Source of the DNA: Prevotellaceae bacterium
GTDB lineage: Bacteria; Bacteroidota; Bacteroidia; Bacteroidales; Bacteroidaceae
Direction of reading: 5' to 3'
Assembly: GCA_003150315.1 (NCBI GenBank)
Contig: QAML01000090.1
Location: forward strand, 1-19,230
Length of the DNA: 19,230 nt
This document shows positions 6,283-14,435 of the stretch, piece after piece (within the stretch, counting starts at the first letter, position 1; each line of letters begins with the position of its first letter). A model generated the notes under the pieces. That model was not told where the DNA came from. It worked only from the letters and a program-made list of their open reading frames with translations, and did not search any database. The position numbers and the translations under genes were made by a program.

Positions 6283-7649
6283 GTATAATCCATTTTAATT
6301 GTATTTATGTTTGAAGTATGGTATACTATTCCCATAATGAAAGGGGAATGATACGATGCCAAATACAGTAAAAGTGCTGAAGCTTACAACGGATGAAAAA
6401 AGCTCTTTAGAGTGTCTTCTTCGATGTCCAACAACGGAAGCCAGAAAATATATCCGGGCAAAGATTTTGTTATTAAAAAGTGATTCTTATACCAATGAAG
6501 CCATTGCCGACAAGCTTGATATAACCGTGCCTACCGTCCGCTTATGTCTCCAGAAATATTTTGCTGGCGGTATTGATAATGCTTTAAACGATTGCAAAGG
6601 AAAAGGTCGCAAGCAGGAAATATCCGATGATGACATCACATGGGTGGTCAATAAAGCCTGCCAGAAGCCGCTGGATTACGGTTTTTCTGCTGAATTTTGG
6701 TATCCCGCCAGCTTTACTCGTTTTATACAGTCTATTGCTGTGAAGGAAGGGCATCCAAGGTTAGAACATGTTTCAGAATTTTCTCTCAGGAAAATTCTTG
6801 CCAATGCCAAAATCCGTCCTTTTAAAGTCACATATTACTGCGAAAAAAGGGATCCTGATTTCGATTCAAAGATGCACAATGTCCTTGTAATTTATAAGCA
6901 GGTTTCACTGCAGTTTGATAAAGACGGGAATCTGCTACCTTTTGAGGGAACCCCTGTCCATACGTTATCCTATGACGAGAAACCGGGAATACAAGCAATC
7001 GGCTCCACAACTCCAGATCTGCCGCCGATTAGTAATACAGAGAAAGGCAGCAGCTATATGCGGGATTATGAGTATATCCGCTATGGTACTATATCGTTAC
7101 TGGCGGCGATAGATCTTCTTACAGGAGAGGCAATCCCACTGGTGAGTGATACCCACAAAAGTTCAGATTTTGTGGAGTTCCTAACACGGTTGGATGCAAA
7201 ATATCCTGAAGGTGATAAAATACGTCTCATCCTTGACAACCATTCGGCACATACATCGCAGGAAACACAGCGATATTTAAATAACCATTTAGGAAGGTTT
7301 GAGTTTGTATTCACACCAACTCATGGTTTCTGGCTTAACTTGGTAGAAGGTTTTTTCAGCAAACTCACAAAGCAAATGCTTCAAGGTATACGTGTTGCTA
7401 GCAAGGAAGAACTGTCGGAGCGGATTTATAAATACTTTGATGAGATTAATCAGATTCCTATTCCATACCATGGGTCTTATAATCTCGATAGTATCGACCT
7501 AGCTACAGAGGATATTGACCAGATTGTGTATGAAGTTGTCAATGCCAAGGCGGCATCGGAAGAACTGAGTTGTAAACGTGCACCTAAGCCTATAAAACGC
7601 AGTCCTAAAAAGTCTGCCAAAACAGAAAACTAATTAAAACGGATTATAC
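6283..7649 (+). mobile_element. IS630-family element 1, apparently intact
   Basis: A 1367-bp element with 18-bp near-perfect inverted ends (GTATAATCC-A/G-TTTTAATT). TA follows the right end (7650-7651) and precedes the left end (6281-6282), the TA duplication in a CTAG target known for IS630. A promoter for the transposase is visible inside the left end: TTGTAT (6299-6304), 17 bases, TATACT (6322-6327). Confidence 0.85.
6356..7633 (+). CDS. IS630-family transposase (intact)
   Basis: A 425-residue transposase. The N-terminal helix-turn-helix (about 25-70, with NEAIADKLDITVPTVRLCLQ) binds the ends. A winged-helix-like second domain follows. The DDE catalytic core has SYDEKPGIQA (first Asp), LILDNHSAH (second Asp) and FWLNLVEGFFSKL (the acidic residue in the family's W-N-X-(I/V)-E motif). 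The C-terminus is lysine-rich. An AAAGGGG site precedes the ATG. The frame is complete and the inverted repeats flank it closely, so the element may be active. It lies upstream of the Cys-rich peptide gene on the opposite strand and does not disrupt its promoter. Confidence 0.93.
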   Translation: MPNTVKVLKLTTDEKSSLECLLRCPTTEARKYIRAKILLLKSDSYTNEAIADKLDITVPTVRLCLQKYFAGGIDNALNDCKGKGRKQEISDDDITWVVNKACQKPLDYGFSAEFWYPASFTRFIQSIAVKEGHPRLEHVSEFSLRKILANAKIRPFKVTYYCEKRDPDFDSKMHNVLVIYKQVSLQFDKDGNLLPFEGTPVHTLSYDEKPGIQAIGSTTPDLPPISNTEKGSSYMRDYEYIRYGTISLLAAIDLLTGEAIPLVSDTHKSSDFVEFLTRLDAKYPEGDKIRLILDNHSAHTSQETQRYLNNHLGRFEFVFTPTHGFWLNLVEGFFSKLTKQMLQGIRVASKEELSERIYKYFDEINQIPIPYHGSYNLDSIDLATEDIDQIVYEVVNAKAASEELSCKRAPKPIKRSPKKSAKTEN

Positions 7650-7651
7650 TA

Positions 7652-9017
7652 GTACAGAATCGCATTAATTATTAAGTAATATCCCTATGGAAATTTTTCA
7701 AAATATATGGCATAATCAAAAGAAAAATCAAGGAGATCATTCATATGCCATTTGTTGCTGCACCTGTTAAAATACCAGAAGACATCCACCACATTCTTTC
7801 CAAATTTTCAAAAAGCAGGACCTTACCAGCCCGTCAGGTACAACGTGCCAAAATAATCCTGCTGGCGGCTGATGGTATGAACAATATGCAGATATCGACT
7901 CGGGTAGGTCTTGGACAGGATTCTGTCAGCAAGTGGCGGGGGCGTTTCCTTAAAGCTCTTCCCCTTTTGCAGGAGATTGCTGAAAAGGACCGTTCCCATC
8001 TGGAAGATGCTGTTTCTTCTTTTCTTAATGACCGCCCACGTCCGGGACAGCCAGCTCATTATACAGACGAGCAGATCATCAGGATCCTTGAGATTGCCTG
8101 CCGTGAGCCACAGGAATTTGGATATGAAGTCAGTCACTGGAGTCTCAATCTGCTTGTGAACGCCGTAGTAAAGGAAGGGATTGTGGAGTCTATATCTGCA
8201 AAAACAGTAAGTCGTTTTTTAAAATATGAGGGAAATCCACCCGCATCTCATCCGTTACTGGCTTCATTCCTCCGAGAAAACAGATCCTCCGGAAACTTTT
8301 GCGGAGAAAGTGAATGAGATCTGCACTGTTTACCACGAAGCAGAGACAGTCCATGAAAATGGCGGACATACAATCTCCGTGGATGAAATGACAGGCATTC
8401 AGGCATTGGAACACAAATATCCGGATAAACCTGTAATTCCCGGGAAAGCAGCCCATATGGAATTTGAATATATCCGCCATGGAACGGTCAGCCTCATCGG
8501 TTTTTTTGATGTTGCTACAGGACGTATGGAAAAACCATATTTAAACAGTACACGTACAGAGAAAGATTTCGTTGAAGCCATACGTGCATTGATAGAAACA
8601 GATCCTGAGACACCATGGACATTTGTCTGTGATGGTTTAAATATACACAAATCCGAAAGTCTGGTACGTTTTGTTGCCGGGCAGTGTGGATTATCCGAAG
8701 ATCTGGGCAGTAAGGGAAGATCCGGGATATTAAAAAACCAGGAAAGCCGCGCAGAATTTCTGCATCATAAAGACCATAGGATACGGATCGTATATACACC
8801 AAAACATTGCTCATGGATGAATCAGATTGAAATCTGGTTTGGCATTATAAACCGACGTCTTCTTAAAAGAAAAAGCTATCGATCTATAGAGGAACTAAAA
8901 GCGAGTATCCTGCGCTTTGTAGAGCAATATAACGTTATGGCAAAGCCTTTTAAGTGGACTTATAAAGGTGTATCTTTGACAGTTTGATATTACTTAATTA
9001 TTAATGCAACCATGTAC
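7652..9017 (+). mobile_element. IS630-family element 2, inserted at the right edge of element 1
   Basis: A 1366-bp element of a different subgroup. Its 32-bp imperfect inverted ends start GTACA and share GCATTAAT and ATTAAGTAATATC. It is flanked by TA at 7650-7651 and 9018-9019. Because IS630 elements begin with G and end with C, each insertion recreates CTAG at its edges; this one used the CTAG formed at the right junction of element 1. Confidence 0.85.
7745..8987 (+). pseudogene. IS630-family transposase, frameshifted
   Basis: Two overlapping frames, 7745-8317 and 8226-8987, form one transposase. The first carries the HTH part (MQISTRVGLGQDSVSKWRGR) and the linker up to KTVSRFLKYEG. The second carries EIHPHLIRYWLHS and the DDE core: TISVDEMTGIQALE, FVCDGLNIHKSE, and CSWMNQIEIWFG with the Glu. 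Removing one G from the GAGGGA at 8228-8233 gives a continuous protein of 413 residues. The cause may be a one-base insertion, a sequencing error, or a programmed +1 shift; some IS630 relatives are reported to use frameshifting. An AAGGAG site precedes the ATG at 7745. Confidence 0.85.
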
Positions 9018-9019
9018 TA

Positions 9020-9114
9020 GTTGGAAGGCCATGATGCTCAATGATGAAGTGTCAGCTAATTCTATTATGAAACGAGTCACAAAACACTATACTATCAAGA
9101 TCAACACTCGATAA
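9020..9114 (+). pseudogene. Right part of the interrupted short reading frame
   Basis: Continues the frame of 6240-6282 after removal of the IS630 pair and ends with TAA at 9112-9114. The following stretch to about 9380 has no gene. It holds a GC-rich patch with two copies of GCGGCCGTT (9140-9148 and 9161-9169) and a 7-bp hairpin ATGCCAG/CTGGCAT (9220-9240) without a T-tract, possibly the end of an older mobile element. Confidence 0.3.
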
Positions 9115-9383
9115 GTGGTGGTCAATTAACTAAAAACGGGCGGCCGTTATGCTCCGCAGAGCGGCCGTTCTAAAACGCATTTGTGACCGCCGAAGGGCGC
9201 AAAATGCATTCAAAGTTCAATGCCAGAGTTTTGCTGGCATGATCACTCAAGATTCCGAGAGATCATATACAGATATCACCACTTTAACACTATCTATAAA
9301 AAACACCATGCCTGAATTCTTGCTTTTTTCTTGCGATTTCATTGATATCTGATGATCGCACTCTAAAGCCTCTGAAAAACAAC

Positions 9384-9435
9384 AATCAATAAAGCCAGTA
9401 TTGGATTGATCAATCCTACACCGGCTTTATTGATT
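9384..9435 (-). terminator. Strong terminator after the XRE regulator gene
   Basis: Perfect 13-bp inverted repeat, AATCAATAAAGCC (9384-9396) and its complement (9423-9435), with a second perfect palindrome GGATTGATCAATCC (9403-9416) inside the loop. On the minus strand it is followed by GTTGTTTTTC. The stem overlaps the stop codon of the regulator gene. Confidence 0.75.
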
Positions 9436-9876
9436 ATGAATCTTCTTCGAATTCTTCCATATATCTAAAAACCTTATTATCATACCTTGTTTTTTTATAC
9501 CAACCAATTCCAATCATTACAAGTCCAACAATTATCGCTACAGTTCGACGTATGGAATCAGGTGAAAGCAAGCAAGCTACAATAATTCCAGTGCCTGCAC
9601 CCGTAAAAAATTCAATGATTGATTTTTCTTTTTTATTTTTCCCAATACTCTTTCTTTATCTATTGTCTTTACCATCTTTGAATCCTCCTTTATCAACGTA
9701 TCAAGAGAAATTTCAAACTGATTGCTTATATCTATCAGCATTTGCAAATCTGGATAACTTTTTTCATTTTCCAGATTTGAAACAGTTTGTCGGGTAACAT
9801 GAAATAATTTGCCAAACTCCTCTTGTGTTAATTGCTTTTCTTTACGAATGTTCAATATTTGGTTTCCTATATTCAT
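9434..9876 (-). pseudogene. XRE-family regulator with membrane tail, frameshifted
   Basis: The N-terminal helix-turn-helix (residues about 5-60; QLTQEEFGKLFHVTRQTVSN, NLENEKSYPDL) is typical XRE/Cro type. The first frame stops after 99 residues. In the next frame the protein continues with KSIIEFFTGAGTGIIVACLL and VAIIVGLVMIGIGWYKKTRY, two hydrophobic segments, and ends MEEFEEDS at TAA (9434-9436). One missing A in a run at minus-strand 9623-9627 (a neighbouring run of six is at 9629-9634) explains the break; the intact length would be 147 residues. Small HTH regulators with membrane tails are common in Firmicutes and often act on a neighbouring gene, but none remains here. The ATG at 9874-9876 has AAAGGA upstream. 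Confidence 0.75.
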
Positions 9877-9930
9877 AATATCATGTTCCTTTCTCTGATA
9901 GCATAATATTCATATTTTCGTCATTCTTTG

Positions 9931-9956
9931 AACATTATTATCTGAAAAATAATGTT
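9931..9956. promoter_or_regulatory. Inverted repeat upstream of the XRE regulator
   Basis: AACATTATT (9931-9939) and AATAATGTT (9948-9956), a perfect 9-bp inverted repeat with an 8-base centre, 55 bases before the regulator start. A possible autoregulatory operator. The region 9960-10075 shows nothing else. Confidence 0.4.
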
Positions 9957-10077
9957 TAAAGTAAAGCAATCATCACATTACATTGCATGTATAGCTGCGC
10001 AAAGATTCTTTGACAGGTGCTTTTCTCTATAAATCCTGATCTCTTTACCTCATTTTACCAGAAAATGTAGGAGATAA

Positions 10078-10278
10078 AACGGTTTCAACTATCTGAATGG
10101 ACACTGTTTTGTAAGCATCATGCTCTGCGTATCTGCGTGGAATAAGGATAAGATCTCTTATCTTTCCGTTCCGCCTGGATACCGTATGTGGAAGAAAAAA
10201 GAATCCAAACTGGAACTTGCTGCCGCCATGATCCGTAATGTCATGCCTGAATTTCAAAGCAGAGAACATGTCATATAG
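10078..10278 (+). pseudogene. Transposase fragment (IS4/IS701-like DDE type)
   Basis: An internal fragment of about 66 codons between two stops. It reads NGFNYLNGHCFVSIMLCVSA, WNKDKISYLSVPPGYRMW, then KKKESKLELAAAMIRNVMPE and ends at TAG. This pattern (a Trp-Asn region followed by a P-G-Y-R-M-W strand and a KLELA helix) occurs between the first and second catalytic Asp of DDE transposases. No ends or start are present. The exact IS family is a guess. Confidence 0.55.
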
Positions 10279-10330
10279 GAGTAAGACCAAATTTATTTAC
10301 GGTTTTGGCCCCAACATCATAAATATTTGC

Positions 10331-12034
10331 TTATAGTTTTTCAACTACGACTTTACAACGCTTTTTGCAAAATGCAATTCCATATGCAAGAATAACATTT
10401 CGTCCGTCGCCTCGTAGTTCTGTGTCATATCTGCGACTCTTAATCTGTTCCATTGCTCTTTCACAAGCCTTATCAAGATCATTCATGGAACGTGCATACT
10501 TCAGTTCTATTACGATTCCCACATCAGGATTCTTAGGTTTAAGCAGAATATCTGCAAATCCATCACCGGACTCTTTGTTTGATTTAACTGCCCATCCGGA
10601 ATAGTTTTTCAGAATACCGATTAAAATGCCGTGGTAGAAGTTTTCTTTTTCTTCACTTCTGGCTTTCGTATCCAAAACACTGATTGTCTCGCCAAGAAAC
10701 ATTGTCAATTCCCGCTGAATATCATCGGTCTTCCCTTCAAGAAATCCAGAAACAATTTTCTTTGTGGAGGAGCTATTACTTTTCACAACGCCGTTAAACC
10801 ATTCATTGATTTGAGAAACGAAAACCTCACGAACTTCTTTATTAGGAATGACCAGATTGTACACACCGTTCCTGGTTTTTCCAACCCGTGTAAGATAGCC
10901 AGTTGTGAAAAGTACGCTCCATACGTTATCGATGCTGTTATCAATCTCATCATAAGTCAAATCCAGCCGAATTTTCTTTTCAACAGCATCCCCAACAATC
11001 AACTGCTCGATTTCGTCTTTTGTGGTTGTATCAGCCTTGTCAACAAAGCGTTTAACCAAGTCATTTCCGCTGCTGTTAATCCAGTAGGATTTTGGATGTG
11101 CGTCCGGGTCAGTCAGCCGATCTGAAACATAGTTTATTACATCCCACGGGCAGTAAATATCCACATTCCCGAAGTGATAACCGTCATACCACTCTTTAAC
11201 TTCTGAAGAATGCTCTTGCATATTGTAGTCAGCCAAGAGATCCGCTACTTCTTTTTTTGTGAAACCGAATTCTTCTTCATACTGAACATCATCAGCAGCA
11301 TAAACTTTGAAATTGTTTAAACCGGTAAAGATACTTTCTTTAGAAACTCGAAGGCACCCTGTCAACACAGCAAACTGTAAAAAATTATTTGTCTTCAGTG
11401 CCTGTCCAAACAGCCCTCGAATCAAAGAAACCATTTCTTTATAATATCCATGCTGAAATGCCTTATCCAGCGGCACATCATACTCATCGATCAGAATAAT
11501 CGCTTTCTGACCATAGTGTTGGCACAATAGTTGCGATAATGTTTGCAAACTAGAAATAAGAATGTCCTCATCCATTGTGTACTTGCCATTGATTAAATTG
11601 ACAATTGCCCGATACTTGTTTTGCTCATTGCCCGTCAACTTTTTACTTTCAGACAAAAACGAAAATCTCTCTGCTTCAACACCAATCAACTCGATTAAAC
11701 GATATCTTGCAGCTTCATATGACAAGCCATCTATTCCTTTGAGAGATAAGCATACAACCGGGTACTTTCCCATATATTCCCTGCAAAATTCTTTATTGTG
11801 CGAGATATAAAGACCATCAAACAATGTTACGTCTGTACCAATCTCAAAAAAACTCTTAAGCATACTCATGTTTAAGGTCTTTCCAAATCGGCGAGGTCTG
11901 GTAAATAGATTCACTTTGCTCCAGTTCTCAAGAAGCTGCTCTATCAGTTTTGTTTTGTCTACATAATAGCAGTCTAACTTCCTAATTTCCTGAAAACTTT
12001 CAAACCCAACTGGCAGTTTTTTCAATCCCAGCAT
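10331..12034 (-). CDS. AAA-ATPase-like / PD-(D/E)XK nuclease-superfamily protein
   Basis: A 567-residue protein of a large family abundant in gut Firmicutes and Bacteroidetes (AAA-ATPase_like domain with a C-terminal PD-(D/E)XK domain). The N-terminus has the family signature: GFESFQEIRKLDCYYVDKT, a Walker A-type loop RPRRFGKT (46-53) and Walker B LIDEYD (181-186). The C-terminus shows a nuclease-like core: D495 in GFADILL, then VIELKY with E510 and K512. The cellular role is unknown; defence or mobile-element functions are often proposed for the family. The start ATG has AGGAG ten bases upstream, inside the end of the small upstream ORF, suggesting coupling. No frame damage is seen. Surrounded by IS fragments, so it may have been acquired by transfer. 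Confidence 0.85.
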   Translation of the reverse strand: MLGLKKLPVGFESFQEIRKLDCYYVDKTKLIEQLLENWSKVNLFTRPRRFGKTLNMSMLKSFFEIGTDVTLFDGLYISHNKEFCREYMGKYPVVCLSLKGIDGLSYEAARYRLIELIGVEAERFSFLSESKKLTGNEQNKYRAIVNLINGKYTMDEDILISSLQTLSQLLCQHYGQKAIILIDEYDVPLDKAFQHGYYKEMVSLIRGLFGQALKTNNFLQFAVLTGCLRVSKESIFTGLNNFKVYAADDVQYEEEFGFTKKEVADLLADYNMQEHSSEVKEWYDGYHFGNVDIYCPWDVINYVSDRLTDPDAHPKSYWINSSGNDLVKRFVDKADTTTKDEIEQLIVGDAVEKKIRLDLTYDEIDNSIDNVWSVLFTTGYLTRVGKTRNGVYNLVIPNKEVREVFVSQINEWFNGVVKSNSSSTKKIVSGFLEGKTDDIQRELTMFLGETISVLDTKARSEEKENFYHGILIGILKNYSGWAVKSNKESGDGFADILLKPKNPDVGIVIELKYARSMNDLDKACERAMEQIKSRRYDTELRGDGRNVILAYGIAFCKKRCKVVVEKL

Positions 12035-12037
12035 ACT

Positions 12038-12187
12038 TTACACGCTCCTTTCCGAAGCTGTATTTCCAGAGTAATGTGCAAAAAGAACAATCTCTTCGCA
12101 GTCTCCCCAGCGTATTTTGATTTTACCATTTAGCAGGTCAAATAGCAAGTCAATGAGTCCACGTACCTCCACTATTTCGGACTCCAT
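12038..12187 (-). CDS. Small ORF upstream of the ATPase-like gene (49 residues)
   Basis: The ORF begins MESEIVEVRGLIDLLFDLLN, continues GKIKIRWGDCEEIVLF and ends ASERSV. Its TAA is one codon before the ATPase ATG and in the same frame (TAA AGT ATG), and its end contains the ATPase ribosome-binding site. No good ribosome-binding site precedes its own ATG. The open frame extends upstream of this ATG for 10 further codons without another ATG start, so it may be the tail of a truncated gene. Function not recognised. Confidence 0.4.
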   Translation of the reverse strand: MESEIVEVRGLIDLLFDLLNGKIKIRWGDCEEIVLFAHYSGNTASERSV

Positions 12188-12271
12188 GTTACTGTTCAGG
12201 TTGATGTTTGCAAAGATTTATGAATTGTATTGCTTTTCACACATGAAGAAAAGGATGTGGAGGAACTTCAT

Positions 12272-12637
12272 ATGGAGCGTTTTCGACAGCGATATGGGAT
12301 TGCTCTGACAAAAAAGAAATTGCAGGAGATCATCCTGATGCTGATGGCCTTGGAAGCGGTGTTTGCCTTTTCTTATCTGGGATACATTGAACTTCCGGCC
12401 ATTTCCACCACCACGTTGCACATTCTTGTGATTGTGGCGGCCTGGTCCGGGACGAAGGTGGGGACGCTGAGTATTTCCTCCGGGTGCGCCTTTGCCGGCG
12501 ACCATCCGGATTTTTCCGTAGAGCAGCTTACCCAGGCAGCAGATCTGTCCATGTATGCCCGGAAACAGGAATATTACCGGGCAAAGAAACTGTCCTCTGG
12601 CACACCCGTCTCTAGTGGGAACGGGGTGCGTCCATAA
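12272..12637 (+). pseudogene. Membrane diguanylate cyclase reduced by internal deletion
   Basis: The ATG at 12272 has GGAGG eight bases upstream. The first half is a membrane sensor start (MERFRQRYGIALTKKKLQEI, then hydrophobic IILMLMALEAVFAFSYLGYI and TTTLHILVIVAAW). The second half is the end of a GGDEF domain (LSISSGCAFAGDHPDFSVEQ, LTQAADLSMYARKQEYYRAK), which matches the SIG-A and AD-X-A-M-Y-X-A-K pattern of diguanylate cyclases. The remaining sensor helices and the GGDEF active site are missing, joined in frame near GTKVGTL. The 121-residue product cannot make c-di-GMP. It converges with the sugar operon across the terminator at 12636-12683. Confidence 0.75.
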
Positions 12638-12683
12638 AAAAAGCAAGGAAATCCACATGACCAAAGTCTTGCGATTTCCTTGC
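12636..12683 (-). terminator. Rho-independent terminator of the sugar operon
   Basis: Perfect 11-bp stem GCAAGGAAATC (12643-12653) / GATTTCCTTGC (12673-12683), followed on the minus strand by seven T. It ends the operon that runs from 17979 to 12715. Confidence 0.88.
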
Positions 12684-12714
12684 GATTTGGCAAGAATTAC
12701 AAATTTAAAGTTTT

Positions 12715-12933
12715 TTACTTATTTGCATTTCTGATAGTATTTAAATACTGTTGGATTTTTTCTTGTTCAGGCATTACTCGCAACGCACCTTTTCTTATAG
12801 TAATGATGGAAGCTGCTACATTGGCAAAATTTAGCATTTCTGTTTCCTTGAGAATATCCTCGGAAATATCAGTTTTATTCAGCATCATATCTGCTCCCGG
12901 ATTACGATAGAACGCTTTATTAATGTAAATCAT
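12715..12933 (-). pseudogene. Fructokinase (PfkB family) remnant with internal deletion
   Basis: A 72-residue ORF overlapping the end of the GH32 gene by 14 bases. FYRNPGADMML near its start matches the sugar-proximal region found about residue 95-105 of PfkB fructokinases. EMLNFANVAASIITIRKGAL with RVMPEQEKIQQYL matches their extreme C-terminus (FAN-A-A-X-X-T-X-KGA). The N-terminal ~90 residues and everything between the two blocks, including the GAGD catalytic loop, are missing. Fructokinase commonly follows a sucrose/fructan hydrolase, so this is the decayed last gene of the operon. Fructose phosphorylation would have to come from elsewhere. Confidence 0.7.
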
Positions 12934-14404
12934 ATTTCACTATATCAAGCTTAGCTGCACCATCAGCAAAGAAAGAAATCCCCTTTGCTTCCTGCTTTGT
13001 AAGAATAACCGCAGACATAACCTGCTCGCCGTCATTAATAAATACTTCCACACTAAACTTATCCAAAATCACACGCAGTTTTAGTTCATTGCTGTCACCG
13101 TTTACCAGACAACTGCTCTGATGAACCAGCGCCCGTTCGCTTCCTGAGAATTTTCTATCGATTTTTAAAACAGATTCATCCGGACGGAAGCATAATGTAG
13201 AATGATATTTCTCATTCTCTGCAAAACAGAGTTCAAATTTTTTATAAAGATTGTCTTTATCTGCCGGTCGTATCACAAGTTCCAGATCTACCGTTCGTCC
13301 TTCAATCTGATCCAGTGTGAGCCTGGTATCTTTTATCACAACATTGTTATACTCGACTTTGTTTGCACGCATGGCATTAAGTTCTCTGATCGGAACCTGA
13401 TACAATCTTCCGTTTTTAACAGACAGTTCTCTTGGAAGACTCATTTGTGCGAACCATCCAGAGTCATTGCATCGATATGCAAGCGTATCCCAGTTCTGCA
13501 TCCAGGCGATCATAATTCTTCGTCCATCCGGTGCAAGCAGTGTCTGCATTGCGTAATAGTCAATTCCGTAATCAACACCTTGACAAAACTGTTCCTTTAA
13601 AGTATGTGTCTCAGGATCCAACTCCCCAATAATACATAACGTTCCATTTCCATTATGAAATTCTAATCCTTCCGGAAGCATATCCTGTGGACTTGTCAGA
13701 AGCACATATTTGCCGTCCAATTCAAAGAAATCCGGGCATTCCCACATTTTTCCATAACGATTTTGATTCTTTGCCAGAATGCTTACAAATTCCCATTCAA
13801 AGCCATTTTTACTTCTGTAAAGAAGGATCTGTCCGCTTCCATCAGCCGGACGACTTCCTATAACACAATAAAAGTTTCCATCGTTCCCTTTCCAGATTTT
13901 GGGATCACGAAAGTCTACTTTACTAGCCCCCTTTGGAAGATCTTTGGCTGTCAGAACCGGATTCTTATCATACTTTTCATAATCCTTACCATCTCCAACT
14001 GCCACTGCCTGTGTCTGAATATCCCTTACAGTTCCGTCTTCCAGTTTCTCCTGATTTACAGAAGTATACATAAGCAACTGTCTGCCATCCTCTAATTCTA
14101 TGGCACTTCCTGAAAAACAGCCGAATTTATCATAATCTTCATCCGGTGCCAATGCAGTCGGAACATAGTTCCAATGCAATAAATCCTTACTCACTACATG
14201 TCCCCAGTGCATACTGTCCCAATGTGTGCTATACGGATTATACTGGTAGAACAAATGATACTCTCCTTTATAATAGGAAAATCCATTTGGATCATTCATC
14301 CAGCCAACATAAGGAGTTATATGAAAGGCTGGTCTTTCTTCCTCTTTGATCTGCTGTCCCTGTATAAATTCATATTTTCTTGCCTTTTCCAACATTTCGC
14401 TCAT
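12920..14404 (-). CDS. GH32 beta-fructosidase (sucrose/fructo-oligosaccharide hydrolase)
   Basis: A 494-residue glycoside hydrolase family 32 enzyme, releasing fructose from sucrose or short fructans. The catalytic triad motifs are present: WMNDPNG (35-41, nucleophile D38), FRDP (165-168, transition-state stabiliser D167) and ECPD (222-225, acid/base E222). A five-bladed propeller is expected for residues ~25-330, with a C-terminal beta-sandwich after it. The start at 14404 is chosen because AGGAGG lies six bases before it; an ATG 14 codons upstream lacks such a site. No signal peptide is seen, so it acts in the cytoplasm on imported sugar. It follows the binding-protein gene by 31 bases. Confidence 0.93.
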   Translation of the reverse strand: MSEMLEKARKYEFIQGQQIKEEERPAFHITPYVGWMNDPNGFSYYKGEYHLFYQYNPYSTHWDSMHWGHVVSKDLLHWNYVPTALAPDEDYDKFGCFSGSAIELEDGRQLLMYTSVNQEKLEDGTVRDIQTQAVAVGDGKDYEKYDKNPVLTAKDLPKGASKVDFRDPKIWKGNDGNFYCVIGSRPADGSGQILLYRSKNGFEWEFVSILAKNQNRYGKMWECPDFFELDGKYVLLTSPQDMLPEGLEFHNGNGTLCIIGELDPETHTLKEQFCQGVDYGIDYYAMQTLLAPDGRRIMIAWMQNWDTLAYRCNDSGWFAQMSLPRELSVKNGRLYQVPIRELNAMRANKVEYNNVVIKDTRLTLDQIEGRTVDLELVIRPADKDNLYKKFELCFAENEKYHSTLCFRPDESVLKIDRKFSGSERALVHQSSCLVNGDSNELKLRVILDKFSVEVFINDGEQVMSAVILTKQEAKGISFFADGAAKLDIVKYDLH

Positions 14405-14435
14405 ATAGTTCCTCCTGTCAAAATGATATCTTCTC

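Noticed and set aside
6283..9017. A composite transposon made of two IS630 copies
   Set aside because: The two elements have different ends and divergent transposases, and they abut with only a shared TA between them, so no cargo exists.
9140..9240. Terminator or small RNA in the GC-rich patch with GCGGCCGTT repeats
   Set aside because: There is no T-tract after the hairpin and no promoter with clear boxes; it looks more like the leftover end of a mobile element.
12218..12664. 148-residue minus-strand ORF
   Set aside because: It lies antisense to the diguanylate cyclase remnant, is rich in His, Gly and Arg from out-of-frame reading, has no ribosome-binding site and runs across the sugar operon terminator.
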